A stretch of DNA of 64,000 nucleotides from Nocardia amikacinitolerans NBRC 108937 (GCF_001612615.1 NZ_BDAU01000022.1:1-64000), one strand, 5' to 3'. Shown: positions 36,005 to 45,032, numbered from the stretch's first letter. Numbers and translations are program-made. Notes: generated from the letters alone by a model not told the origin.

Positions 36005-36352
36005 CTACCCGGCGGCCGCGGCCTCCCGGATCGCCTGTGCGGCCGCGGTCGGGGTGTAGTCCTCGGGGACCCCTTCGACCATGATGATGTCGCCCTCGAT
36101 GTGCCGCGAACGCAGCGGCGCGATCTCCCGGTACGCGGGCGAGTCCCACCAGGTCCGCGCCTCGTCGATACCGGGAAATCCGATCATCACCACGCCCCCT
36201 GGCCAGCTGCCCTCCTTCACCTCGTGCTGCGTGGCATGAACCAGGTAGCGTCCGCCGTACGGCTCGAAGGTTCCGGGCAGGCGTTCGATGTATTCGGCGA
36301 TCTCCGCATGCGGCGCCGCGTCCTGCAGGTGGGCGATGACATAGGCGGGCAT
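36005..36352 (-). CDS. DUF1330 family protein
   Basis: 115 residues from ATG 36352; a dimeric alpha/beta (ferredoxin-like) domain. Recognisable parts are MPAYVIAHLQD, YGGRYLVHATQHEVKEG, VVMIGFPGIDEARTWWDSPAYREI and LRSRHIEGDIIMVEG. Homologs are small proteins of unknown role, often near oxidoreductases. It is a single gene on this strand; the gap to the next gene is 118 bp. Confidence 0.85.
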   Translation of the reverse strand: MPAYVIAHLQDAAPHAEIAEYIERLPGTFEPYGGRYLVHATQHEVKEGSWPGGVVMIGFPGIDEARTWWDSPAYREIAPLRSRHIEGDIIMVEGVPEDYTPTAAAQAIREAAAAG

Positions 36353-36470
36353 GGGCGTCCTTCCGGTCCAACATCTTTCGTGATACCGCAAGCGTGGCAC
36401 GGGAACGGACCGAGATCGATTACCTGACAGGTAAGCGCCCGTCCCCCAACGATTCCGGATCGAGGTGTTC

Positions 36471-37499
36471 TCAGGTCTGCCGGAGCGGCTGGTACTCCTC
36501 GGCGTCGAGACCGAATGTCCACGCGACGCCGGCGCGGGCGGTCTCGGTGTCCGGCGGCACCCGCAGCCAGTAGGTGCGGCTGGTGCCGTCTGGTTCGGGG
36601 GTCGAGTTGATCACCTCCACCATCACGACGTCCTCGTCGCCGTCGAGTTCGATGCGCCAGAGCACGCCGGTCTCGTCGCGGTGGATCGGTCGCGCGCCGG
36701 ATTCGTCGAGGTAGCGGTCATATCCGTAGTACTCGAGCATCACTCGGCGCAGTTCGGCGTTCTCCTCGGCGCGGATCCGCTCGGGGGTCAGTGCGCGCAG
36801 GTCGTCGAGGAATTCGGCGGGGATCGGCATGCCGCGCCAGGCGAACAGGGCGAATCCGTCGGCGTAGGCGAGGGCTGGGCCGTCTCCGTTGTCGAGCCGC
36901 CCCGCTTCGTCGCGGTGCAGTGCGGTCGGCCGCTCGCTGATCACCGCGATCTTCTCGTAGGGCCACCACCAGCCCGCCTCGCGGGCGACGCTCGCCGCCG
37001 CCGCCAACGGCTCACCTGGCTCGGTGCCGAACGCCGACAGCCACGCGGCGTCGTGCTGACCGAGGACGGCGTCGAGCAGCAGCAGGCGAATCGCGTTCCG
37101 CTCCTTGCGGTTACCGCCCACCTCGTCGATGACACCGGCCCGGATTCGATCGACCACTGCGGCGGTCAGCTCCCAGAGGTCCGCGCCGGTCTCCCGCCAG
37201 TGCGCACTGAAACCCGTGTGGCCGAGTTCGGCGTTGACGCGGGCGCGTTCGGCCGCCAGCGGAGCGTTGCGCAGCGCCTCGCGGACCGATGCGCCGGTGT
37301 CCTGCGTGGCCCGCAAGATCCGGACCGCCTCCAAGGGCGAGCGTGCCCACACGATGGTTTTCGGCGTATCGAGCCCGGCCTGCTGGTAGGCCGCCCGCAC
37401 CGCGTCCTCGGCCGCCGCCCGGTCCCCGGGCCCGGTGGCCGCCGACACCGACCGCCATTCGTCACGCTTCGTCACACGCTCTCTCGATTCGGTTGTCAT
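36471..37499 (-). CDS. DUF6745 family protein
   Basis: 342 residues from ATG 37499. Family-like features are the aromatic block GWWWPYEKIAVISERP in the middle, LHRDEAGRLDNGDGPALAYADGFALFAWRG and the C-terminal RDETGVLWRI and TYWLRVPP. No catalytic signature or membrane segment is visible. It lies 19 bp downstream of a 108-residue gene on the same strand, so the two form an operon, and it faces away from the STM4015-STM4011 operon at 37999. Its role is unknown; a link to that operon is inferred from position only. Confidence 0.75.
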   Translation of the reverse strand: MTTESRERVTKRDEWRSVSAATGPGDRAAAEDAVRAAYQQAGLDTPKTIVWARSPLEAVRILRATQDTGASVREALRNAPLAAERARVNAELGHTGFSAHWRETGADLWELTAAVVDRIRAGVIDEVGGNRKERNAIRLLLLDAVLGQHDAAWLSAFGTEPGEPLAAAASVAREAGWWWPYEKIAVISERPTALHRDEAGRLDNGDGPALAYADGFALFAWRGMPIPAEFLDDLRALTPERIRAEENAELRRVMLEYYGYDRYLDESGARPIHRDETGVLWRIELDGDEDVVMVEVINSTPEPDGTSRTYWLRVPPDTETARAGVAWTFGLDAEEYQPLRQT

Positions 37500-37518
37500 C
37501 GAACGCCTTTCAATGCGG

Positions 37519-37845
37519 TCAGTCGGCAACGACACGGACCGAGCCGGGCACGTACTCCCGCTGGCGCACCACCCGGAACCACCCCTTCGGCAACGTGATC
37601 GCCGCGTGCTCCTCGTGGACGACACGTCCACCCTCCGGCAGATGCAGCAGCATCGGCCCGGTCGCACCGGCTGCGCGGATCAGCCTGCCCGGACCCTGCA
37701 CGGCGTGCGCGTGTCCGGTGACCTCACCGAGTGCGAGCACCAACCGCCCGCGCGGATCACGCGCCACCGAAGGTGCGTGCAGAAGTTCCTGCGGTACAGC
37801 ACTTTCCGTAAGAGGTGCGATCAGGACATCGCCTTGCCGGTACAT
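37519..37845 (-). CDS. Conserved hypothetical protein paired with DUF6745
   Basis: 108 residues, start ATG 37845. It begins MYRQGDVLIAPLTE, then GEVTGHAHAVQG and VVHEEHAAITLPKGWFRVVRQREY. Clustered His residues (GHAHAV, HEEHAA) and the beta-rich pattern suggest a small metal- or ligand-binding barrel, but no family with known activity was recognised. It is the first gene of the two-gene operon with DUF6745, divergent from the STM4015-like gene across 153 bp. Confidence 0.7.
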   Translation of the reverse strand: MYRQGDVLIAPLTESAVPQELLHAPSVARDPRGRLVLALGEVTGHAHAVQGPGRLIRAAGATGPMLLHLPEGGRVVHEEHAAITLPKGWFRVVRQREYVPGSVRVVAD

Positions 37846-37998
37846 GAAGTTCCTCCCGTCACGGCGCGAGTTCGGCGCCGTTGTCCCGAGACCGTAGCGA
37901 CGGCCACCGACAAACTGCCCGGCTCGCCCCGCTGTCGGTGTGGCTTGGTAGAAACCTCGTGACGATCACGGCACTGCCAGAAGGGGCGGGGACATCAC

Positions 37999-38988
37999 AT
38001 GACCATCGGCGACCATTTGCAGGAGTTCGGCGGCCTGCCCGCCTTCGCCTTCCCCGATGCCCCGGCGGCCGACGCGAAGAAGAAAAAGAAGCCGAAAAGC
38101 ATTGTGCTGCCGGAGCCGGATGCTGTCGCGTGGCGACTGAGCGTGGAAACCTATGACGCACAGGAAACATGGCCGGAGTGCTTCGCGCGCTTCGTCGGTG
38201 CGGTCGATACGACGAAGGTCACCGCGTTGATCGTCGGGACGTGGCAGGACGTGTACGACAACGGGCCCGGCGAGGTGATCGAGACTCTGTGCGCGGCCAA
38301 GGACCGGCTGCCCGCGCTGCGCGCCCTGTTCCTCGGCGACATCGTCATGGAGGAATGCGAGGTCTCCTGGATCAACCAGGGCCTGGTCACCCCACTGCTC
38401 GAAACCTTCTCCGACTTAGAGGTTTTCGGTGTTCGCGGCGGTCAGAACCTGGAGTTCCCCGCCGTGCGGCACGAACGCCTGCAAACTCTCGTCGTGGAGA
38501 GCGGCGGCCTGCCCGCCGACGTCGTGCGCGGCATCGGAGCCTGCGACTTTCCCGCGCTCACACACCTGGACCTGTGGCTCGGCACGTCGGAGTACGGCGG
38601 AGACAGCGAGGTGGCCGACCTCGCGCCCATCCTGTCGGGTGACCGCCTGCCCGAGCTGAAGCATCTCGCCCTGCGCAACAGCGAGACCCAGGACGACATC
38701 TGCGCCGCCCTCGCCGCGGCGCCCGTGGTGGCCCGGCTGGAGAGCCTGGACGTCTCGATGGGCGTCCTCACCGACGACGGCGCGGCGGCGCTGCTGTCCG
38801 GTCAGCCGTTGAGCCACCTGAACTCGCTCGACATGCACTACAACTACCTGTCCGACGAGATGCGTAATCGGCTGCGCGAGACACTGGAGCCCGCCGGCGT
38901 CCGCCTGGATCTCGACTCCGACGACGCCGAGGAGGACAGCGACGAGGACGACGGAACCGTCTGGCGGTTCGTCTCCGTCGGTGAATGA
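37999..38988 (+). CDS. STM4015 family leucine-rich-repeat protein
   Basis: 329 residues. A Lys-rich stretch near residues 28-34 is followed by several leucine-rich repeats of the ribonuclease-inhibitor type (LPALRALFLGDI, FPALTHLDLWLG, LPELKHLALRNS, LESLDVSMGVLTDDGAAALL, LNSLDMHYNYLSDE), then an acidic tail (Asp/Glu run near 310-320). LRR folds bind other proteins or peptides, so it may be the recognition subunit of this pathway. It is the first gene of a five-gene operon; the STM4014-like gene starts 3 bp after its stop. The family name comes from the Salmonella locus; no function is known. Confidence 0.82.
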   Translation: MTIGDHLQEFGGLPAFAFPDAPAADAKKKKKPKSIVLPEPDAVAWRLSVETYDAQETWPECFARFVGAVDTTKVTALIVGTWQDVYDNGPGEVIETLCAAKDRLPALRALFLGDIVMEECEVSWINQGLVTPLLETFSDLEVFGVRGGQNLEFPAVRHERLQTLVVESGGLPADVVRGIGACDFPALTHLDLWLGTSEYGGDSEVADLAPILSGDRLPELKHLALRNSETQDDICAALAAAPVVARLESLDVSMGVLTDDGAAALLSGQPLSHLNSLDMHYNYLSDEMRNRLRETLEPAGVRLDLDSDDAEEDSDEDDGTVWRFVSVGE

Positions 38989-38991
38989 GCC

Positions 38992-40116
38992 GTGTCCGCC
39001 CCGGCACCGGCGCGCTGGGTGATCGTCGGCAACGGCGAGAACCGGCGCGTCGGCATGTTCACCGATGCCGCCCGCGCCGCGGGATCGGCGGAAGTCCGCG
39101 TGGTCGAATGGCGTGACGTACTCGGTTCGGGCGGAGCCGATTTCAGCGACGACGAGATCGTGCGGCTGGATTCGCCGGGCGAGAACCCTGAGGTCGATCG
39201 GCTGTTGCGGGGGAGTTTCGAGCCGACGCGGGTGGAGGGTTCGGCCCGCTGGTACGCGCGGTTCCTGGACGCGGCGCGTTCGTTGCGCGGCGGTTTTCGG
39301 CTCGACGACACCGATGACCTGGCCGTGCTGTTCGACAAGCGGCGGTGTCATGCGCGGCTGTCGCGCGCCGGGATACCGGTGCCGTCCTCGCCCACCTCCG
39401 GCGGACGTGCCACGGTGCGCGGCTGGGCGGACGTGCGGAGTCTCATGCGCGAGGCCGAGATGCCGCGCGCGTTCGTCAAACTCGCGCACGGCTCGTCGGC
39501 CTCCGGCGTGCTGGCCATCGAATCCACCCGCGACGGACGACTGCGCGCGACCACCTCGGTGGAGATCACACCCGAGGGCCACCTGCACAACTCGCTGCGC
39601 GTGCGCCGCTACACCGCCGAACGCGAGATCGCGCACATCGTCGACCGGCTCGCACCGGACGGACTGCACCTGGAACGCTGGATTCCCAAAGTCTCCCAGG
39701 GCGGCCGATCCGCCGACCTGCGGGTCGTGGTCATCGGCGGGCGGGCGACCCACGCCGTCGTCCGGACGAGTCGCACGCCGCTGACCAACCTGCACCTCGG
39801 CGGCGCCCGCGGCGATTTGGCGGACTTCCGCGCCGCCGCGGGCGAGCACTGGGCGACGGCGCTGTCGATCTGCGAGCAGGCGGCCGCGTGTTTTCCGGCG
39901 ACGCTGTGTGTCGGAGTGGATCTGCTGCCCGCCGTCGGGTGGCGGCGGTTCGTGGTCGGCGAGGTCAACGCCTTCGGGGATCTGCTGCCCAGGCTCTCCG
40001 GACTGCCGGAGGGTCCGGCCGCCGGGCTGGACACCTACACGGCTCAGATCGTCGCCGCGACAACTCGCTATCACTCTGCCCGGCAATCCGATTCGCGGAC
40101 AGGAGTCCCACTGTGA
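38992..40116 (+). CDS. STM4014 family ATP-grasp-like protein
   Basis: 374 residues, GTG start. ATP-grasp-like features are the N-terminal ARWVIVGNGENRR strand, a central RAFVKLAHGSSASGV (ATP-binding Lys and Gly loop), SADLRVVVIGGRATHAVVR and, near the C-terminus, CVGVDLLPAVG and VVGEVNAFGD (metal-binding Asp/Glu/Asn). ATP-grasp enzymes join a carboxylate to an amine or thiol using ATP, so this protein may ligate an amino acid or peptide in the pathway. Its TGA overlaps the GTG start of the next gene. Confidence 0.82.
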   Translation: MSAPAPARWVIVGNGENRRVGMFTDAARAAGSAEVRVVEWRDVLGSGGADFSDDEIVRLDSPGENPEVDRLLRGSFEPTRVEGSARWYARFLDAARSLRGGFRLDDTDDLAVLFDKRRCHARLSRAGIPVPSSPTSGGRATVRGWADVRSLMREAEMPRAFVKLAHGSSASGVLAIESTRDGRLRATTSVEITPEGHLHNSLRVRRYTAEREIAHIVDRLAPDGLHLERWIPKVSQGGRSADLRVVVIGGRATHAVVRTSRTPLTNLHLGGARGDLADFRAAAGEHWATALSICEQAAACFPATLCVGVDLLPAVGWRRFVVGEVNAFGDLLPRLSGLPEGPAAGLDTYTAQIVAATTRYHSARQSDSRTGVPL

Positions 40117-40943
40117 CGATCGCACAGCAGCCGGACATGAACACCGTCATCGGCCGAGACGATCTGCTGCTGCTCACCCTCGACACCCTGCGCTACGACG
40201 TCGCGGCCGAACTCGCGGCAGCGGGCCGGTTACCGAACCTGAGCACGCACCTCCCCGGCGGCGGCTGGGAGAAACGCCACGCCCCAGGCAATTTCACCTA
40301 CGCGTCGCATCACGCCATCTTCGCCGGATTCCTGCCGACACCGGCGACGCCGGGCCCGCACCCCCGGCTGTTCGCGGCGCGCTTCGCGGGCAGCGAGACC
40401 ACCGCCGAGCGCACCTTCGTCTTCGACGAGCCCGATCTGGTCTCCGCGCTGGCCGCGCGCGGTTATCACACGGCCTGCGTCGGCGGCGTCGGCTTCTTCA
40501 ACAAGCAGGGCGCGCTGGGCAGCGTCCTGCCGGGACTGTTCGCCGAGAGCCATTGGGAACCGGAGTTCTCCGTCGCCTCGCCAACCTCCTTCGAGGCGCA
40601 GGTGGACTGCGCCGAACAGGTGATAGCGGGCTTGCCCGCCGAGCGGCGACTGTTCCTTTTCGTCAACGCCTCCGCGCTGCATCAGCCGAACTGGTTCCAC
40701 CTGCCCGGCGCGACCCGCGAGGCGGGCGACAGCCGCGCCACCCACGCGGCGGCACTGGAATACATCGACAAGCACGTCGGCCGACTGTTCGACGTGATGC
40801 GTTCGCGCCGACGCTGTTTCGCCATCGTGTGTTCCGATCACGGCACGGCGTACGGCGACGACGGCTTCACCGGGCACCGGCTCGGGCACGAATCGGTATG
40901 GACCGTCCCCTACGGACATTTCTTCCTGGAGCCACCCGCATGA
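40113..40943 (+). CDS. STM4013/SEN3800 family alkaline-phosphatase-superfamily hydrolase
   Basis: 276 residues from GTG 40113, which overlaps the previous stop. Superfamily metal ligands are visible as LLLTLDTLRYD near the N-terminus, SDHGTAYGDD and GHRLGHE toward the C-terminus; the nucleophile is probably Thr or Ser in GNFTYASHHAIFAG. This fold hydrolyses phosphate or sulfate esters or transfers phospho groups. No signal peptide is visible, so it acts in the cytoplasm with the neighbouring enzymes. Its end overlaps the next start (ATGA). Confidence 0.85.
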   Translation: MTIAQQPDMNTVIGRDDLLLLTLDTLRYDVAAELAAAGRLPNLSTHLPGGGWEKRHAPGNFTYASHHAIFAGFLPTPATPGPHPRLFAARFAGSETTAERTFVFDEPDLVSALAARGYHTACVGGVGFFNKQGALGSVLPGLFAESHWEPEFSVASPTSFEAQVDCAEQVIAGLPAERRLFLFVNASALHQPNWFHLPGATREAGDSRATHAAALEYIDKHVGRLFDVMRSRRRCFAIVCSDHGTAYGDDGFTGHRLGHESVWTVPYGHFFLEPPA

Positions 40944-42280
40944 CCCGCACGATCACCTTGCCCCGGCCGTATCAGAACTACGTCTACGCCTATCCGCACA
41001 AGACCGCCTACCGCCCGCTCGCTCCGCGACCCGCGCTCACCGACCTCTGGGCCGGACAGTCGCGGCGAGCGCTCTCGCTGTATCTGCACATCCCGTTCTG
41101 CGAGGTGCGCTGCGGTTTCTGCAATCTGTTCACCCGCGTCGGCGCGCCCGACGGCCTCACCGGTCGCTACCTCGACGCGCTCACCCGCCAAGCCGAGGCC
41201 GTTCGTGCGGCGCTGGGGGATACGGAGACACCGCGATTCGCCACCGCGGCGATCGGCGGCGGCACGCCCACCTTCCTCGAAGCGGGAGAGCTGACCCGGC
41301 TGTGCGACATCGCCGAAAACATCATTGGCGCCGACCTGCGCGCGATCCCGCTCTCGGTGGAGGCCTCGCCGAGCACCGCGACCGCCGACCGCCTCGCGGT
41401 CCTGGCCGAACGCGGGACGACCCGGCTGAGTCTCGGTGTGCAGAGTTTCGTCGAGGAGGAGGCACGCGCCGCCGTTCGGCCGCAGCGCCGCGCCGATGTC
41501 GAGGCCGCGCTCGGCCGAATCCGGGACACCGCGATCCCGGTGCTGAACATCGACCTCATCTACGGCATCGACGGTCAGACCGCCGCGACCTGGCGCGAAT
41601 CGCTCGACGCCGCACTGGCGTGGCGCCCCGAGGAGATCTACCTCTACCCGCTCTACGTCCGCCCGCTGACCGGGCTCGGACGGAACACCGATCCGGCTGT
41701 CGCCGAACGTGATTGGGACGAACAGCGGCTACGACGCTATGCCGAGGGCCGCGACCACCTGCTGGCGGAGGGCTACGAGCAGGTCTCCATGCGTATGTTC
41801 CGTCGCGTCGACGCACCGCCGCAAGGGCCGGACGACTACGCCTGCCAGACCGACGGCATGATCGGCCTCGGCTGCGGAGCGCGCTCCTACACCTCCGGCA
41901 CGCACTACTCCTTCGATTACGCGGTCGGCCCGCGCGAAGTGCGCGCGATCATCGACACCTATGTGGCAACAACAGATTTCACCCATGCCGCCTATGGACG
42001 AGTGATCGACGGCGACGAGTCCGAGCGCCGCTACCTGCTGCAATCGCTGCTCCAAGCCGAGGGGTTCGCGGTGGCCGACTACCGGCTGCGCTTCGGCCAC
42101 GAGCCATACGACAGCTTCGCGTCCGAACTGGACATGCTCGCCGAGCGGGGCTGGCTAGCAGACCCACGATCGGGCTACTTGCGGCTGACCGCAACGGGTT
42201 TGGCCTACTCCGACGCCATCGGCCCCGAGTTCTTCTCCCCGGCGGTGCGCGCCGCCATGGCCGCCTACGAACATCGTTGA
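40940..42280 (+). CDS. STM4012 family radical SAM protein (HemN-like)
   Basis: 446 residues. The 4Fe-4S cluster motif CEVRCGFC (Cys54, Cys58, Cys61) follows LYLHIPF as in HemN. GGGTPTFL, LSVEASPST, RLSLGVQSF, LNIDLIYGIDGQT and the HemN-like C-terminal domain (GLGCGARSY; winged-helix region) follow. HemN relatives do varied radical chemistry, including oxidative decarboxylation and methylation, and the STM4012 group is distinct from true coproporphyrinogen oxidase. It is overlapped by the upstream gene; the STM4011-like gene starts 6 bp after its stop. Confidence 0.9.
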   Translation: MTRTITLPRPYQNYVYAYPHKTAYRPLAPRPALTDLWAGQSRRALSLYLHIPFCEVRCGFCNLFTRVGAPDGLTGRYLDALTRQAEAVRAALGDTETPRFATAAIGGGTPTFLEAGELTRLCDIAENIIGADLRAIPLSVEASPSTATADRLAVLAERGTTRLSLGVQSFVEEEARAAVRPQRRADVEAALGRIRDTAIPVLNIDLIYGIDGQTAATWRESLDAALAWRPEEIYLYPLYVRPLTGLGRNTDPAVAERDWDEQRLRRYAEGRDHLLAEGYEQVSMRMFRRVDAPPQGPDDYACQTDGMIGLGCGARSYTSGTHYSFDYAVGPREVRAIIDTYVATTDFTHAAYGRVIDGDESERRYLLQSLLQAEGFAVADYRLRFGHEPYDSFASELDMLAERGWLADPRSGYLRLTATGLAYSDAIGPEFFSPAVRAAMAAYEHR

Positions 42281-42286
42281 GCCGCA

Positions 42287-43198
42287 GTGGATCTCGCCAT
42301 TCTCTATCGCGGACCGCTGGCCTCCTGCGACTACGACTGTCCGTACTGCCCTTTCGCCAAACGCCGCGACTCGACCGCTCAGCTCCGCGCCGACCGCGCC
42401 GCCCTCGAACGATTCACCCGGTGGGCGTGCGCGCAGACCGACGACCGCCTCTCGATTCTGTTCACCCCGTGGGGCGAAGGGCTCGTGCGGTCCTGGTATC
42501 GCCGCGCCATGGTCGAACTGTCGCACCAGCCGCACATCGACCGCGTCGCCATCCAGACCAACCTGAGCTGCCGCACCGAATGGCTCGCCGACGCGGACCT
42601 CGATACCGTCGCCCTCTGGTGCACCTACCACCCCGGCCAGACCCCCTACGACCGCTTTCTCGACAAGACCGCGCGGTTGACAAAGGCGGGCATCCGTTTC
42701 AGCGTCGGAATCGTCGGACTACCAGAACATCTCGAACAAGCTCGCCGCCTGCGCGCCGACCTGCCCGAGCACGTCTACCTCTGGGTCAATGCCGCCGAAG
42801 GCCACACCTACACCGATGCCGCCGCGGCCGACTGGACCGCTCTCGATCCCCTCTTTCCGTTCAGTCGCCATCCCCACGTCTCGGCCGGCCTCCCGTGCCG
42901 CACCGGTTCCTCGGTCCTCTCGGTGAACGGCGACGGCGACGTCCGCCGTTGCCATTTCGTCCCGGCCACCCTGGGCAACCTCTACGACGGCTCCTACCGA
43001 ACCGCCCTCGCTCCCCGGCCCTGTCCACGCACCGAATGCGACTGCCACATCGGCTACGTCCACCTGGAAACTTTGCCGCTCTACGACGTGTTCGCGGGCG
43101 GAGTGCTGGAACGAATCCCTGTTCGGCCCGTCCGCGTCGAAACCTCGCTGGGCCTTCCGGCGATCCCCGGGCACACCTCGATTCCCACTGGTCGATGA
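42287..43198 (+). CDS. STM4011 family radical SAM protein
   Basis: 303 residues, GTG start. The radical SAM cluster CDYDCPYC (Cys14, Cys18, Cys21) sits at the very N-terminus. Extra Cys at 204, 222, 246, 251 and 253 (GLPCRTGSS, VRRCHFV, RPCPRTECDC) form a SPASM-like C-terminal region likely to hold another Fe-S cluster. SPASM enzymes often modify peptides. It is the last gene of the operon. Two radical SAM enzymes with an ATP-grasp protein, a phosphatase-like hydrolase and an LRR protein indicate a multi-step pathway of unknown product. Confidence 0.88.
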   Translation: MDLAILYRGPLASCDYDCPYCPFAKRRDSTAQLRADRAALERFTRWACAQTDDRLSILFTPWGEGLVRSWYRRAMVELSHQPHIDRVAIQTNLSCRTEWLADADLDTVALWCTYHPGQTPYDRFLDKTARLTKAGIRFSVGIVGLPEHLEQARRLRADLPEHVYLWVNAAEGHTYTDAAAADWTALDPLFPFSRHPHVSAGLPCRTGSSVLSVNGDGDVRRCHFVPATLGNLYDGSYRTALAPRPCPRTECDCHIGYVHLETLPLYDVFAGGVLERIPVRPVRVETSLGLPAIPGHTSIPTGR

Positions 43199-43212
43199 TC
43201 GTGAGCGGGCGC

Positions 43213-44379
43213 TCAGCCCTCGCCCGAGAGGCGCTGCCGGAGGGTCGCCGCGCGAAGCGTGAGGTGATTGCGCTCCGCGAGGTTCTGCGCATGTGCCGCC
43301 GCCTCCACGTAAAGCTTTGCCGCCGTGGCGATGTCGCCTGCTTGCTCATGGAGGTAAGCGGCGGAAGCGGTGTACCGCGGAAGCCTCGGGTCGAGGTCGG
43401 CGAGCGCGGCGAGCCCGGCGCGCGGTCCGTCCGCCTCGCCGACGGCGACAGCGCGGTTGAGCCGCACCACCGGACTGTCGGTGAGACGGACGAGCTCGTC
43501 GTACCACTCGACGATCTGCACCCAGTCGGTCTCCTCGGCCGTCTGCGCGTCGGCGTGCAGCGCGGCGATCGCGGCCTGCGCCTGGTATTCCCCGAGCCGG
43601 TCGCGGGCCAGTGCCGCCTGGAGTATCACAACGCCTTCGGCGATCAGATCGCGCCGCCAGAGGCTGCGGTCCTGCTCCGCCAGTGGCACGAGGCTGCCGT
43701 CGGCGCGCGTCCTGGCCGGGCGTCTCGCGTGGTGCAGTAGGAACAGCGCGAGCAGTCCCGCGACCTCCGGGTCGCCCGTGGTCGCCGCGAGCTGCCTGGC
43801 CAGCCGGATGGCCTCCGCGGCGAGGTCGACATCGCCGCTGTACCCCTCGTTGAACACCAGGTACATGACCCGGAGCACAGTGCGCAGGTCACCGGGACGA
43901 TCCAGCCGGACCTCGCTCACGGTGCGCTTGGCCCGGCTGATCCGCTGGGCCATCGTCGCTTCCGGAACGAGGTACGCCTGCGCGATCTGGCGGGTGGTCA
44001 GGCCGCCGACGGCGCGCAAGGTCAGTGCGACGGCCGACGCGGGGGTGAGGCTCGGGTGCGCGCACAGGAAGTAGAGCCGCAACGTTTCGTCAACGGTGGC
44101 GGTCGGTCCCGGCGGCGGCTCCTCGGAGACCCGCAGCTCACGGCGCCGCCGCGCGGTGTCGGAGCGGGCGAGATCGAGGAAGCAGCGCCACGCCGTGGTG
44201 ACCAGCCAGCCCTTGGGATCGTCGGGGCGCCGGTTCGGCCACGTCTCGACGGCACGGACCAGCGCCTCCTGAACGGCGTCCTCCGCGGTCGCGAAATCCG
44301 CCCCGCGGTGGACGAGAGCCGCCAAGACGCCCGGAATCAGGTCTCGCAGCTCGGCCTCGTCCACCGCGTCGGCGCCCAT
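43213..44379 (-). CDS. ECF sigma factor, ECF42-like, with C-terminal TPR-like domain
   Basis: 388 residues from ATG 44379. Region 2 is TAEDAVQEALVRAVETWPN and GWLVTTAWRCFLDLARS; region 4 is LTTRQIAQAYLVPEATMAQRISRAKRTV. A long C-terminal helical part (from about residue 185) resembles the TPR-like extension of the ECF42 group. No anti-sigma factor is encoded nearby; ECF42 factors are instead linked to DGPF (YCII-like) proteins, exactly as here. Start and upstream stop share one base (TGATG), so expression is coupled to the DGPF gene. Confidence 0.9.
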   Translation of the reverse strand: MGADAVDEAELRDLIPGVLAALVHRGADFATAEDAVQEALVRAVETWPNRRPDDPKGWLVTTAWRCFLDLARSDTARRRRELRVSEEPPPGPTATVDETLRLYFLCAHPSLTPASAVALTLRAVGGLTTRQIAQAYLVPEATMAQRISRAKRTVSEVRLDRPGDLRTVLRVMYLVFNEGYSGDVDLAAEAIRLARQLAATTGDPEVAGLLALFLLHHARRPARTRADGSLVPLAEQDRSLWRRDLIAEGVVILQAALARDRLGEYQAQAAIAALHADAQTAEETDWVQIVEWYDELVRLTDSPVVRLNRAVAVGEADGPRAGLAALADLDPRLPRYTASAAYLHEQAGDIATAAKLYVEAAAHAQNLAERNHLTLRAATLRQRLSGEG

Positions 44380-44786
44380 CACTCGGTGACGGTCGGCGGG
44401 GCGGTCAGGAACGGCCGAACCTCGAGCCACTCGTGGATCGGCTTGCCGCCCGCGCCCGGCGCCGCGGACAACTCGCCCGCCAGCTCGACGGCGCGTTCGT
44501 AGGAGTCGACGTCGATGATCATCCAGCCCGCGATCAGGTCCTTGGTCTCCGCGAACGGGCCGTCGGTCACCGGCGGCTTGCCCTCGCCGTCGTAGCGGAC
44601 CCACGCGCCCTCCGGTGCCAGGGCCTGACCGTCCACGTACTCGCCGCTTTCCTCCAGGCGGGCCGCGAAGTCGTTCATGTACTTCAGGTGCGCTTCGATC
44701 TCGGCGGGCGTCCACCGATCCATCGGCACGTCGTTGACGGCCGCCGGGGCGCCTCGGTAGTGCTTGAGGAGCAGGTACTTGGCCAT
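44379..44786 (-). CDS. DGPF/YCII-related protein, partner of ECF sigma factor
   Basis: 135 residues. It begins MAKYLLLKHYRG, with the defining VTDGPFAETKDLIAGW motif near residue 80 and AVELAGELSAAPG after it. This is the YCII-like ferredoxin fold found next to ECF42 sigma factors, where it is thought to act in the same signalling route; no enzyme activity is established. It is encoded directly before the sigma factor with overlapping stop and start. Confidence 0.9.
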   Translation of the reverse strand: MAKYLLLKHYRGAPAAVNDVPMDRWTPAEIEAHLKYMNDFAARLEESGEYVDGQALAPEGAWVRYDGEGKPPVTDGPFAETKDLIAGWMIIDVDSYERAVELAGELSAAPGAGGKPIHEWLEVRPFLTAPPTVTE

Positions 44787-45032
44787 GAGATTCTCCCTTC
44801 GGACTTGCGACCCTAGTTGGTCGCTCACCCCTGGGACGGAACTGTCACGACGTTCTCGACATCCGCCGTGGAACTTTTTTCGCACTTGCTGTACGGCACC
44901 CGAATCGACTGTTTTCGATCCCTCCGAGACCATCCACAACCCGACCATCGCCCGGTTGGCCGCGCTGTCGCGGGCCGGAGTCTCTTCCCCGGCGTGGAAT
45001 CGGCTCGCCCAGCTGGTGAAAGGCCAAGCGCC

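Noticed and set aside
44787..45032. Short plus-strand ORF (about 90 residues) before the HxlR gene
   Set aside because: It begins inside the divergent DGPF gene, lacks a ribosome site and shows no conserved motif.
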